Shown here piece after piece: positions 35,801 to 48,200 of a stretch of DNA of 60,000 bases. The notes below the pieces were generated by a model. It did no database searches. It saw nothing but the letters and a program-made list of their open reading frames with translations, and was not told where the DNA came from. Source of the DNA: Membranipora membranacea (Eukaryota; Bryozoa; Gymnolaemata; Cheilostomatida; Membraniporidae); contig OU612067.1 in NCBI GenBank assembly GCA_914767715.1, positions 994,001 through 1,054,000 of the forward strand, read 5' to 3'. The translations under genes were made by a program, and so were the position numbers. Numbering within the stretch: the first letter of the stretch is position 1; each line of letters begins with the position of its first letter.

Positions 35801-38800
35801 GATTATTTCCTTATTGGACCTTTTTGTGTAGCTGCCGGAGTGATTTTTTTAATACGAGGCTGTATAAATAAGCTGGCACAGCGCCAGCAGCGACGTGAAG
35901 AGGTAAGAATATCCATATCTCTATATCTACACGAGGGATACATCATGTCTAATAATACCAGCCTTACCAGGCCACCTATGATTCTAGATAGCAAACATCA
36001 ATTTTCACCTTCAATAATTGTCTGTCACCTGTCCATGGAATCAGATTGGTGACAGACAGGTGCATAGGCCCCCCTGATGATACTACATTATATAATGATC
36101 TAGGCCTACCCTTAACCTGATAATGTGTTTATATCTTGAACATGAACTTTTTCTGCCTCAGATCTGAAGAATTTTATGCACCATTTTGTTGAAAACTTAT
36201 GGTGTTGGCATGTGCATTCAAAATCATCCATATATCTAATACATGGCATACACATGGCATACATATAGTACATGGATGTGAGGATGGCCATGACTTTTAG
36301 TACTTGGTATCTTTGAGGGTGGTGTGTTTTACTGCTTGGATGATTACTTATGTCCACACCTTATACTTGTTAATAATTTATGGTTACAGTTTGTGGGTTT
36401 TGATACAAGATAAACAACCTGAATAGCTGGATAACTGTATCTTATTATCGTATCTTATATTATATTATCGTATAGTAATTGATGTCTGCCGTTGTTTACT
36501 GTGTACTTGTCATGTTTTCTCTGGTACATGAGGCAGAGAGGGCACGAAGGCTGATATTGAAAAGTGAATAAAATAGCACTAAGTCAAAATAACTCGCTAA
36601 CATGTAGACCATGATTTATTCTTATGATTCCAGGAAGCCCAGGCAGCAAGGGTAGAAAGAAGACATCTAACACGAGAAGAGAGGTATGTCAAGTCAAACT
36701 CTAACATACTCTAAGTCTAAGTCTAAGGAATTCCTCCTACTTCCCTTTTACTACATTCAGGAAATAACTAAATATTGGCCATTCATTAGTTTAAGTTTTC
36801 AAACTCGGTCGGTCCGGGTTGTTGGTAGTGGCATTTCATTATCAAGCACACTTTTCTCTAGGAAGCGATGTGGACACTTTTCTCTAGGAAGCCATGTGGA
36901 TGACAATGAATTGCCACTACCAGAAACCCAAGAAGCATTTGAGCACTTAAACTAGCCATGTATCAATATGGGAATTCGGCTCTTATGTTCTCACCTGGTA
37001 TGCCGGCTGGGTGGTGTTTTTGCAGGGCGCTGAGATCGACGAAAGAATGCCATTTCGCTCTTTACTAAGGCTTTCTCTCCTCATGACCCAAACCATCTCA
37101 GAGATTGCCTCCAGTTAGCCTCCTTCTCGATGCTGATTCTTCTGTAACATGATCTTCTCAATCAATGATGTGGATATTCCCAATCATATTCGTTCCTGTC
37201 GCTTTTTGGTTTGGTGTATTTTTCATCATTTTGAAATTCAAAATCTACAGCTAAAGATGAGAATCTATGTGCACAGCAGCATCTGAGATGCTATTGAAGG
37301 CGCAGAGCCCAAAAATAAGTTGTCTTCTTGGCCTAACGTTAATTACCTGGTCCCATTCACTTTTCATCTGATGTTATAATTATAGAATTGACCTTAGGGG
37401 CTATTGGCAGTTCTGATCCAATCTTTCCTCCGTACTTAATCGTTCTGAATATTCTCATCAGTCTCTACTTTGAGATGATGTAGGTGGATGTAGCTGACAC
37501 CGGCGGCTAGTGCTCCTTTATTACTCCATATTCGGCCAACCTGTACTCATTGGATTTCTGAGACAATAATACAATCAATGGTACAAACGATAATGTGGCT
37601 ATTAAAATGATTAAGTTTCTCATTAAAACTGTAAATCAATGGTGTAACCAATTTAATCCTTGACTTTAATAAAGGCGAGCTGTACAACAGTGTGAATCAG
37701 CTCGACTTCTCAGGTTTGTTAGAATTGAGAGCTTCAGTACAGTTCAGTACAGTACAGTACTCTTGAGTTATTGCCCCTCTTACACATAACTTGTAACCAT
37801 TGATATGAATATATATCAATGCTTGTAACAGTTTGGCGAGTTGGCCTCTATCCTGTAAACAGATTGAAACAGCCCTTATAGGTTTCCATTATTGCATGTC
37901 TGCCATGTTTATCATTTTAAACAGTACTAAAATTCCATATTTTCTCTGAGTCAGTTTGTGGATTAGTGACATTAATGACATCATGATTTATATGGTCGTT
38001 TATATTTTGGCACCTTCCCTTCATGTATCATCCTACTAATGTCATGGTTCTATAAATTCAGTAAGCTCTGTGTATGAGATATTATTTGTAGAATAAAAGG
38101 CTTTGGCTGTCTTCTAGTCTTAGAGAGTAGAGAGAAATAAGTAGAATGAGGCATTTGAGGGCATCGCGTTCATGCAGCACTGTTTAAAATTTCTTGTATG
38201 GTTTTCAACTGAGAGTGAATAATAAGCCAGGCTTTGAACTCTTGATAGTTTTATCACCTGGGATCCTAAGGATGCTCTGATGGACTGAGCCTAACCAGAA
38301 CCGCTGAGTTCCAACTGGCTGCATAAATCTATTTGATCATGTGTCGATTGGTGTTGTAGTTTACATTCTCATTTACACTCTCATGTATGTATGTACTTAT
38401 TTCTTACTATCTTTCAGATCACAAAGATATGAACAGCAGGCCTTATCTCAAGAAAATCTGATAATACCTCCAGATTATTACGATGTTATACCCACTCCTC
38501 CCTCTAATGTGCCTTCTGTAAAGCGTAGTCATCGGCCAGCTATGGTCAGCCAGATGTCTCAGTGTGAGTTCGATAATCAAGGTTCGCTCAGACGTCACAT
38601 GACCACACAAGCTACAGGAACTCATGTAGGACTGAATCGCCTCAACTCGGTAAGTTAGAGGCCTCAGCGAGACAGAGTGTAATGTGAGTAATATATTCAC
38701 TTCTGTGAAAGGTCATTACAGTGGTCCGCTACATTCTCTATGTTCAAACTTTAGCTCATATACACTACTTTGCTGGCTTTTCGGCTGTGGAATGTGTTAC

Positions 38801-39393
38801 TGATTATCAGCTTATAAGATACGTCCATTGCTAGAGAAGGTATAAGTATGGACAGGGAACAAAATGTGCAATAGGATATCAACATATATAGCATGTGAAA
38901 ATTTATATAATACACATTTTTATGTAATTATTAGTTATATAATTTAAGAATCGTCCTCCTTTATATTATGAGACGACAACTGCTAAAAAGAATGGTCACA
39001 CAAAAACACTCGACGGAGGCTTTATCATACATGGCTAGAAGTGTCATGTGTGTTACAGTGATACTAATCTCCTTATAATACTTACAGGTACAATCACAGA
39101 CCCAGACATCCTTCCCTTCTCTTATGATGATAGATATAGCCGTAGATACATCAGATCTTCCTACAAGTCCAGATGGTATATCACTACCTCCTCCGTCATA
39201 CCTCGCTGCTACATCACCTCGTCACACTCAAACAGATCTAAACTCTCAATACTCAGTCATAACAATGAGAGAGGAACAGAGACAACAAAACACAGGTACA
39301 AGTACAAGTACAGGTACAGGTACATCGGACGCCTCTACTACTGCCGGCGGCGGTGTCACTGTATTCTTACCTGATGATGAGGATAATGGCTGA
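32858..39393 (+). CDS. Two-pass membrane protein with cytosolic PPxY motifs
   Basis: Six exons join in phase: 32858-32989, 34245-34371, 35604-35902, 36634-36683, 38418-38649 and 39088-39393, giving 381 aa. A 5' UTR acceptor lies at about 32805. There is no signal peptide. The N-terminal 86 residues carry several NxT sites and six Cys (HCHTGNCC and nearby). Two hydrophobic helices follow at about 123-146 and 154-171, with a short GDY loop between them, then a basic, Arg/Gln-rich juxtamembrane helix. The tail (172-381) is Ser/Thr/Pro-rich with PPDY (220-223) and PPSY (315-318), both matching the PPxY ligand of WW domains, so NEDD4-type ubiquitin ligases are plausible partners (inference). I do not recognise the family; TMEM51-like proteins have a similar plan. 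A GGTACA/AGTACA microsatellite at 39294-39325 encodes Gly/Thr/Ser repeats near the C-terminus. Confidence 0.85.
33226..33262. repeat. ATCT/ATCA microsatellite
   Basis: CTATCTATCAATCTATCTAT-type tetranucleotide run in intron 1 of the two-pass membrane protein gene. Confidence 0.85.
33779..33815. repeat. Perfect short palindrome in intron
   Basis: CACAGAGTAAAGATA (33779-33793) and its exact complement (33801-33815) are separated by 7 bp of AT. The flanks GATACAGC/GATACAGCT repeat directly. It could be a tiny foldback remnant. Confidence 0.85.
36816..36929. repeat. Hairpin with 28-bp arms and a duplicated loop motif
   Basis: GGTAGTGGCATTTCATTATC (36823 on) pairs with the complement at 36902-36929 with few mismatches. 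The loop contains CACTTTTCTCTAGGAAGC twice. It lies in the intron after the exon 36634-36683. Confidence 0.8.
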
Positions 39394-40202
39394 TTGACGC
39401 TGGCTCTAGTGACTAAATGTAATGAGCACAGCAGGTGTTGGTGCAGTGTACTCAAAGCACTCACTGTCTGATCACACAACGAGGTGTGATACTCACAGTC
39501 TGGCAAACTGTGAAAACAGCTTCAACAACTTTTAGACTCGATCGAGAAACTTTCTCGTTTTCATCTTGACCTGAATATTTCTCGCACTATCGCAAATTAT
39601 TTTCTACTAATCTGTTTTAAGATATCTGGAATTTCATATATTTTTCCCCTTACATGCTTAGCTCTAAAGTCTCTATAAGAATTCACAAAACATTGTAAGT
39701 TAGCCCAGTAATCACTCTTTTCTTACTGTTGTTCACTGGCTATCAATGTGATATCGCGTTTTGAGTTGTCCTGTTTTATATTCTGTATATGATATTCTCT
39801 ATGCAACTTGTAGGAATTGCTTCATGATCAACTGCTCTAATCATTTCCATTTAAATATTCGAATTTTGTAACATATCATCGCCTACTTTAACAATTAAAG
39901 CGAAATCGCGTATCATGATTACGTAAATGTAACATTTATTCTGATGGTGTTCGTTATTTTGGTCACATAGTCTTAGACCGCTCTTATCATCTTTTTCTAG
40001 TCCACACATATTTTTGTAATTGCTCTTATGATGACTCTGTTTATTACGTATGAGTGTTTGCAATTTGCATACTTTGATCACATGCATATTCTACGATGAT
40101 GTGTAATTATCTTAGGGTTTTTGAATTATTGGTTTTATCTGAGACTTTTTTATCCGTATTACTAAGAAATCAGTCAGTCATTAGGCTTTACTCCTATACT
40201 GA

Positions 40203-40208
40203 AATAAA
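40203..40208 (+). terminator. Polyadenylation signal of the two-pass membrane protein gene
   Basis: AATAAA about 0.8 kb past the stop at 39393. The intervening sequence is AT-rich 3' UTR without other features. Confidence 0.5.
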
Positions 40209-42276
40209 ACTGTTGACAATTATAATTTCCCAAGATGTTGAAGTCGGTCACAGCCACAAAGCTTGTTCCATTTGAGTTTTTACTTGGCGTCCTTTAGAGT
40301 TGAGTTATTCAAGTTCACCAGGATCCAAATGTAAACTCCCATGGCATTCAAGGTAATTTTTATGATGGAGTGCTGTGACAGCCAGGACTGAGTTTGCACC
40401 AGGATGGTAGTGTTGGCGATCATATTATCGACTTTGCTCTCTAGTTGCCCAAACACGCAGCTTCCTCAATGTTAGAGCCTTTATAGCGCCCTTTCAACAT
40501 ACAGTGAGAAAGCAGTTGATAAGCTTATGGTTATTGAGATAGCGTTGCGCCAAACATAATCTTGGTGATAATGAATAGCGAGGACTTTCTGAAGCTAAGT
40601 TCAAGACATATGCAATTTTTTTTTATGCCGTGATAAAACGCCATCGTGGGAAATAAAAAATGCCATATTAACCATAGTTTGCAGTCTATTTACTAATATT
40701 CGGTACCAAATTTACCAACTCTCATGACATCCATAGAGCCCCATGTTTATGTCAAAAGTCCCATGCCCAACCCCAACCATTCCCATGTCAATAATCCTCT
40801 TTTTATTGGAGAGGAATGAAGGGTTGTGTGCACATTATTTGTATGCAATTGTAAGCTTAATTCCGATTGGTCAATGATGTATAGCTTGAAATCATAAACC
40901 TGCTCATGGGTTCAGCCTCTATGTCCATTGTACTCGTTTTATAAAATCAGAGTTCAGGGCTAATCTTTTCTTTAGGTATTTATTTGTAAGCAGAGAGAAA
41001 TCTGGTGAGTTACTAATAGCAATGGGAATGATGACTTTAATCGGAGTATTTACAGTGAATATCAGGAAAGGGGCTTGAACATTGGCAAATAACCTAGCCT
41101 TATCTCAAAGGCCCCCTTTTTTCAAAACACAAAAGAGGCCTTCGTTTGATTTGAGACTGAGAGATAAGGAAGGTTAAATTAACCTTGGTTGTGTATGTAT
41201 TGTATGTGTGTCACTCACTGCAGGATGAAGATACTATTAAAATATTAGTATACATACCATAGGCATGGGAAGTAGAGAAGGAAATGAAGTAGATCCAAGG
41301 AGTAAATCCTTAGTAGTAGACTGGCTGTGAGGGAGTTTATTCAAGGAGTTTTATTCCTTGGTTCATTGGTCTTCCATTGCTGCACTCTTGTCACAGCAAA
41401 ACAGCTCCTCCTCATAGTCTAGAATGTTGAGAGTAAAACTCTGTGAAGGCAGTGTAGCCTCTGAGAAATGAATTAGCTGGTCTGCATTGCCTATTCTCAT
41501 TAACTAACCAATCTTCTGGCTGCAGAAGTTGGCCATAATGTGACTATTACTTAACAGACAAGCTGGGATCTCCATGCTTGTGAGGAAGCAGGGAGGGAGT
41601 AATTGGGGGGGGGGGGGGGGGTTCAATGAAGAGGTGTTATGCCTGGTGAGTCCTTCGGCTTACAAGGATGGATGTACTCATCCTCCGTCCAGGGACCAAT
41701 GTCAAATACATCCGTAGGCCTATTTGATTCCTGACTGATGACACTAAATTCATTCTTGTGATCATAAATAGCCTAGGTCATTGTTCACCAGGTGTATAAC
41801 TGATATACTGGATATAGCAGCATACTTGCTACACGCTTGCAAGCCTACATCCCCTGAGTTGGTGATGTGTGGACTTAGTTAGATCACTTCTAACTGATAA
41901 CTCTGATTATACTCTGTACAGTCTGTCTAAGTCCATGTTAAAAGGAAGCCTTGGCTGATCATGTAGGCAGTGATAATCTGCCACTTGCTACCATTATCGC
42001 AGGCTGTGCTAGGTACGCCCTGATCAGCTGATATGGTTTAGAGACGTCTGTACATGGCCCTACATCCTAGGGCCTGTCTAGACTATACTAATTGTGTTTG
42101 CTGGTGCCAAGACCTGCTGCGTACCTTCTGTTATATAAATGTATCATCTCTTTTAGGTGTTAGATTCGTCAATAATTATCATTACGCAGTGAACTCATCC
42201 AATGCTGCCCGTGGTCAGCAGTGTGTCCTACTTAGAAATCTGACAAGTTCGACCCAGTTAATTATTTTGTGATGAG
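40209..42276. other. Intergenic region before the SEC14-like gene
   Basis: Two kilobases without a supported gene. They include a 17-base G homopolymer at about 41606-41622 and a weak inverted pair near 41.1 kb (CCTTATCTCAAAGGCC, with GAGATAAGG at about 41161). The promoter of the next gene should lie here. Confidence 0.5.
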
Positions 42277-45200
42277 ATGTCTGATAATGAGGTTGATGGT
42301 TCCTCACGCTCAGAACAGATCACCGGAGAAGAACTGCAGAAAATAGCGGAGGTTTGTACACAAACAATCTTTCACAGGCCTTCTGTAGTTAGTGCAAGTC
42401 CAGTGGTAGAGTGCCCCAGTGGTCAAAGCCTTTGGTCAAAGCCTTTGGTCAAGCCAGTGGTCAAAGGCTTGACCACTGGAGCACTCTACCACTGGACTTG
42501 CACCAACTACAGAAACTACAGAAGGCCTGTGCAATTTTTAGTTCCAATCCAATCAAAATATCTATGGACGATATGAATGCAATGCTATAGCAGTTCAAAG
42601 ACTGTGATCTCATAGATATTACAAATCGAGTGATGGTACATGCATTCTGTTTGCAGTTGAAAGAGATGGTCAATGATTTGGCGAAGCCTCCATCTTTCGA
42701 TAGAGATGATAATTTATACTACAGGAGATGGCTTATTGGTAAGAGTCTCATTCTACGTTATTATATTCAGACCTAAGATCCTATGATTTTTTCATGGCAT
42801 TTATTTCACCACACCTAGTAATTTAAATTGTAGTGTTGCAGAATTGAAACTGCGCTCTAACTTTTTCCAATAAAAATGTTGTGGATGTTCCCTCTCTTGG
42901 CTATTTTGTTGGTGAATTTATGCTACCAGCATCAGAATAATTTGAACTCAAGCTTCTGGCCCTTTGGGAGAGACTGTGGGACAGAGAATGTAACAGTCTA
43001 GTGAAGGTCTAAGTCTAGTTTAATTCATTGTTCTCTGGTGTTCACTCCGATTACATTGTATAATGTTGAGGCTGGCAGTCATGAACAAAATTATATTTGT
43101 ATGTAAAAAAAGTAATGTTTTCCGTTGTAGCCAGAGAGTGGAATTGTCAAAGGGCTGAGACTATGATAAGAAAGGTAAGTAATAACAGCACCTCACTGTA
43201 ACAAGTACATACATAATATATCCCTGTGTAGTGTATCCTGTTGTTATTTTGTTGCTATAAATGTATGAACCCAATGCTTACCTAATAGCAGATAAAATAA
43301 GTATATTAGTTGTCCAATTGGTTGCACACCTCAATGCTTGACGTTCCGTTCATAAATTCTTAATAACCATCGAGTAAGCACCATAAAGTAACCACTTCGT
43401 TCACAGTCTAAAATTTTTCCCAAATAAGGCCTAAAATGAGATCAAATCATAAATGCTTTGACGAGTGATGTGTAAGCCTATGTTACGTTTACAGAGTATG
43501 GAGTTTAGAGAGCAGATGAGAGTAGATGAGTTAACCTCTACATACACTGTACCTGAAGTGCTGGATAAATATTATGTAGGGGGCGTCTCAGGATTTGATA
43601 AGGAGGGGTGTCTCCTCTGGATAGACCCTTTTCCTCTTCTCGATGCTCGAGGTAAGCATTGTTGTGGCTCAGCGCAGGGTTTAATGATAATAAATAATTA
43701 AGCATTCATTCATGTCACCAAACTAAAACTTTAGGAGCATATGACTTGAATCGTGTTAGTTTGAAAATCCGATCATATCTTACAATACTGTCATAAACAC
43801 GCTTGTGTTTGTCTGATATGATGACCTCATAAAATATCACTGTACACTAACTAATTCCCAAAATGGGCTTGATTTGTATAACTGTAGTGATTGGTTCATT
43901 CAAATATATTCACAGCTTTATCTACCAAAATTGGGAATAAATCTGCTGCAATGGAATAGGAGGTAGCTCAGTTGGTGCCTGCCCTTTAATTCAAGCGTTG
44001 GAGGTCCTGGGTTCGAATTCCGCTGCGGTCTACTGACTACTGGGGTCATATGACGCCCCGACCTGCCTGCAAACTGAGATCAACTTAGCGCCAAATACGG
44101 CGGCCGCGCCCTTAAGGCACTCATATTTCTCAGTCCTCGGATGGAGACACCACTTGCGATTTTAACCCACAATGGGATAACACCTGATTGAGCAATTCTG
44201 TACTGGTTTGAATCCTGTCTGCTCTTATATAAAGATAGGAACTTTAATGCACACGGTCACTTGCCAATCACGATTAGATAAACAAGATGGCTTACCGTTT
44301 AGCCATTTTCGAGTTATTTACCTTAATTTATATGATAGGTCTCAGGTTAAGATTACTCGTTGTCTCTCACTGTATGTCTGTACCATCCTCATACCACAGC
44401 AGCTACCGATAATTTCAGTGCTTTCAATGGTTGCTCTATTCAATGAAACCTTGCTTGCCTGTTATCTTGACAAAAAATGAGCCTCATCCTCTGCACAATC
44501 GTATCATTTTTAATACCAATCAAAGAGTATCCTCACGTAATGCCTATAAATTCAGGCCCAGACGAAGCCGTACCACTAAACGCCAGTGCAGTTTTTTTAA
44601 TTACTTCATGAATTTTTAAAACTGCAATTTTATGTGCCACTGATTTACACCAAGAGCTGTCATATACATACATTTCTTCATCATCCTCGCCATGATATCG
44701 TATGTAAAAATACAAATCAATCAATCAAAAGCCGTAAGCTTATAAATTGCCCTTGTTCTACAGTGTAACTGACTGCAGTGACAGTTTAGTGACACTGAAG
44801 GGCTGCTGGCTCTATGGCTTTAAGATGAACAACTAATACAAAACCTGCCATCAGGAACTGATGGGAGATTATGTAATATGTAATATCATTTAAACCAACA
44901 ATAATTCATCTCTCTTAGATATCTCTCCATTAGTTGTGGGAAATATTTTTGAAAGAGAGGAATATTATTGTTTTGAGGTCAGTCCTTCATCTATCTCCTT
45001 ATTTTAATTTTTTTTAAGACTTGAACGAAGCCGATCCATTGAGTGCATTTTTTAATTAATAGGCCGGCCAGTTCTTTCTTTTTGCACCCTCCCTATGTTT
45101 TATCTGAAGGATTTCAGAATTTGAATACCAGTGATAATCTCACTGTAGCACAGATTTTATCCACCAAGCTCAAAAGTGACGATTGAATCTTTGTAATATT

Positions 45201-48200
45201 TGAATGTTTACCAGGTATTCTGCGTTCTGTCACAAAAGACCAAGTAAAGCTACACAAAGTGTACACCTGTGAAAAGTTACTGGAAGACCTTCAACTTCAA
45301 TCCGATAAGGTCAGTAATAGAAGTATTACATTGATTATAATATGAACTTTATTTTGAACTTATCTACCATTATCTCTCTATTATTTATTTACTTGGTTTT
45401 TCTACCAATTTTGTTGTTGTTTATTTGACAGCTTGGTAAGCCTGTAGGGCAGATAGCGATAATATTTGATATGGCTGGACTCGGCTGGACTCATGTGTGG
45501 CCTCCTGGTGAGTAACTCCAGCTGCTGCATGCTCACAAACCTCACTTATGATTAGTATGGAGACATTGTTGTAGGTTCCATCACATTTTTATTTTTTGAA
45601 GATAAAATGGTTATAAAAATCCCCGCCATCCTTATAATACAACTTGGCAGATCCCCAAAATCTGAATATTGAACATTCGTGATAAGTAGAAGTTGATGTT
45701 TGTCACAGTTGATGAGCTTTGTTTGGAATGCCACTCACATATAAAGTAATCTAAAACTCATCTCGAATATCATTGTAATCAATAAATCTCTATGACTTTC
45801 AGGGCTGGATGTTTTCAGTGAGATCATTACTGTATTTGAGGACAATTACCCTGAGATGCTAAAGAAGACATACATAATCAATGGTTTGTATTCTACTGAT
45901 ATAACACAGCTAGATAGATTCATCACAATCTCATCTCTGATAGGAGGATACTCAAACGATCGATCGTACTGTCGCTGGATCTAAATCTAATGCTGTAACA
46001 TTCATCTCAAATATAAGCCAATGGGTTGGTCAGGTGGACCAATATCATTGGAAGAAGACTGAGAAAATGCAGGATATCGCTAATATATCTTAGTTTGTTG
46101 GTGCCAAGAGTCTGAACAAATGGTTTTGTTACATAATAAATATTTTGTACATATTTCTATAATCTATATAATATATCCTATCTCCTCTTATTTTAGCACC
46201 TAAGATATTTATCATGATATTTAGTATGATCAAGAGCGTTCTGAGTAGGAGAACTACTGAGAAAGTACAGATGCTCGGATGTAAGTAGTCTGGTGGTAAT
46301 TACTGGTCCTAATGAGCGTGTCACCTGGCTCAAGTCTGGGTCGCTGATTCTGCTAAAAAAAACTGGTTTAGAATAAGAGCAAGTCTGACCTGTTATATAC
46401 CTAATATGCTCAGTGTTTTCTTCCCAAAGCTAGAGTATTTGAATCCAGTGATTTTGCAAGGACTTGTGGTTCTTTATTTGTTCCTGTTAAATACCTCGTA
46501 ATTGTGGGCTGAACCTGTAGGTAACTGTAGCTATAAGTGTCACATGAGTGATGATCCTAATTACAAAAGACAAAGTAAAGCGACTACCGTCAAAAGTGTT
46601 ACAAATAGTTCTCACAGGTCATGTCGTGCCTCAAAAATCTTACTACTGCGCACTCCTACACAGACAAGCACAATGTTGACTAATTGGCTAATGACTCAAG
46701 AATAAAGTACAAAACAACAATCTACAGAGTTATTCTATCACATTCTCTATTGTAGCTCACTGGAAGGAGACTATACTATGTGATATAGATGCTGACCAAG
46801 TACCCGTCCATTATGGAGGAACTCAAACCGGACCAAACGATGACCCAAAGTGCTCCAACAAGGTATCCATTACTGATCTGATACAAACACTAAGGTATCC
46901 ATTACTGATCTGATACAAACACTAAGGTATCCATTACTGATCTGATACAAACACTAAGGTATCCATTACTGATCTGATACAAACACTAAGGTATCCATTA
47001 CTGATCTGATACAAACACTAAGGCTGGTCTCTGATACAAACACTAAGGCTGGTCTCTGATACAAACACTAAGGCTGGACTTAAACATTTGATGTATAAAC
47101 CTGAATTTACCCTTATGTTACGTTGAGTGAATGGGCGAATCATCATTGTGTGTTAGATTGTGTGTTAGATTGTGTGTTAGATTGTGTGTTAGATTGTGTG
47201 TTAGATTGTGTGTTAGATTGTGTGTTAGATTGTGTGTTAGATTGTGTGTTAGATTGTGTGTTAGATTGTGTGTTAGATTGTGTGTTAGATTGTGTGTTAG
47301 ATTGTGTGTTAGATTGTGTGTTAGATTGTGTGTTAGATTGTGTGTTAGATTGTGTGTTAGATTGTGTGTTAGATTGTGTGTTAGATTGTGTGTTAGATTG
47401 TGTGTTAGATTGTGTGTTAGATTGTGTGTTAGATTGTGTGTTAGATTGTGTGTTAGATTGTGTGTTAGATTGTGTGTTAGATTGTGTGTTAGATTGTGTG
47501 TTAGATTGTGTGTTAGATTGTGTGTTAGATTGTGTGTTAGATTGTGTGTTAGATTGTGTGTTAGATTGTGTGTTAGATTGTGTGTTAGATTGTGTGTTAG
47601 ATTGTGTGTTAGATTGTGTGTTAGATTGTGTGTTAGATTGTGTGTTAGATTGTGTGTTAGATTGACTCATTGTTGTTTAGCCTGTGAGAATATAGGATAA
47701 ACCTGAGAAAGTCACTACCATCTCTTTATAACTGAATCTATCATCACTGTCTGCTCACCGAACTCAGATCTATTTCTATCACTAAAAATTTCAACTGATA
47801 GAGAGAAGTTAACGTATCTTGTATCGTTTCGCGTTTCCAGGTTTGACAACCTCCCTTTTTAGTGAGATTTATTGCAGTAAATATTTGTATTCGCAGTTTT
47901 TATATCGTACGTTATGAGTTGTTTGCCCTTGTCTTGTAGGTTCTATATGGAGGTGAAGTGCCAAAGAAATATTATCTCACAAATGATGACATCACAGCCG
48001 ACATGTTACTTATAAACATTCCTAGAGGATCACAGAAGACTGTAGCATTCGATATAAACCTGCATAACTGTCAACTTGTGTGAGTATCCCACTCGTCAAT
48101 CAGTATTTGATAATACTGTAAGGTCTTTGAAAAATAGGATTCCAATTCTTTGTTCACCGCACGCCACACACTGTCTAATGTTGTTCTCAAGTAAAAACTT

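Noticed and set aside
41606-41622. Seventeen-base G run as a functional quadruplex
   Set aside because: A single homopolymer in intergenic DNA with no gene relation; it may also be a sequencing-length artefact.
47123-47700. Open frames of 175-189 residues over the minisatellite
   Set aside because: They are produced solely by the 12-bp repeat, whose period is divisible by three; no splice or start context supports them.
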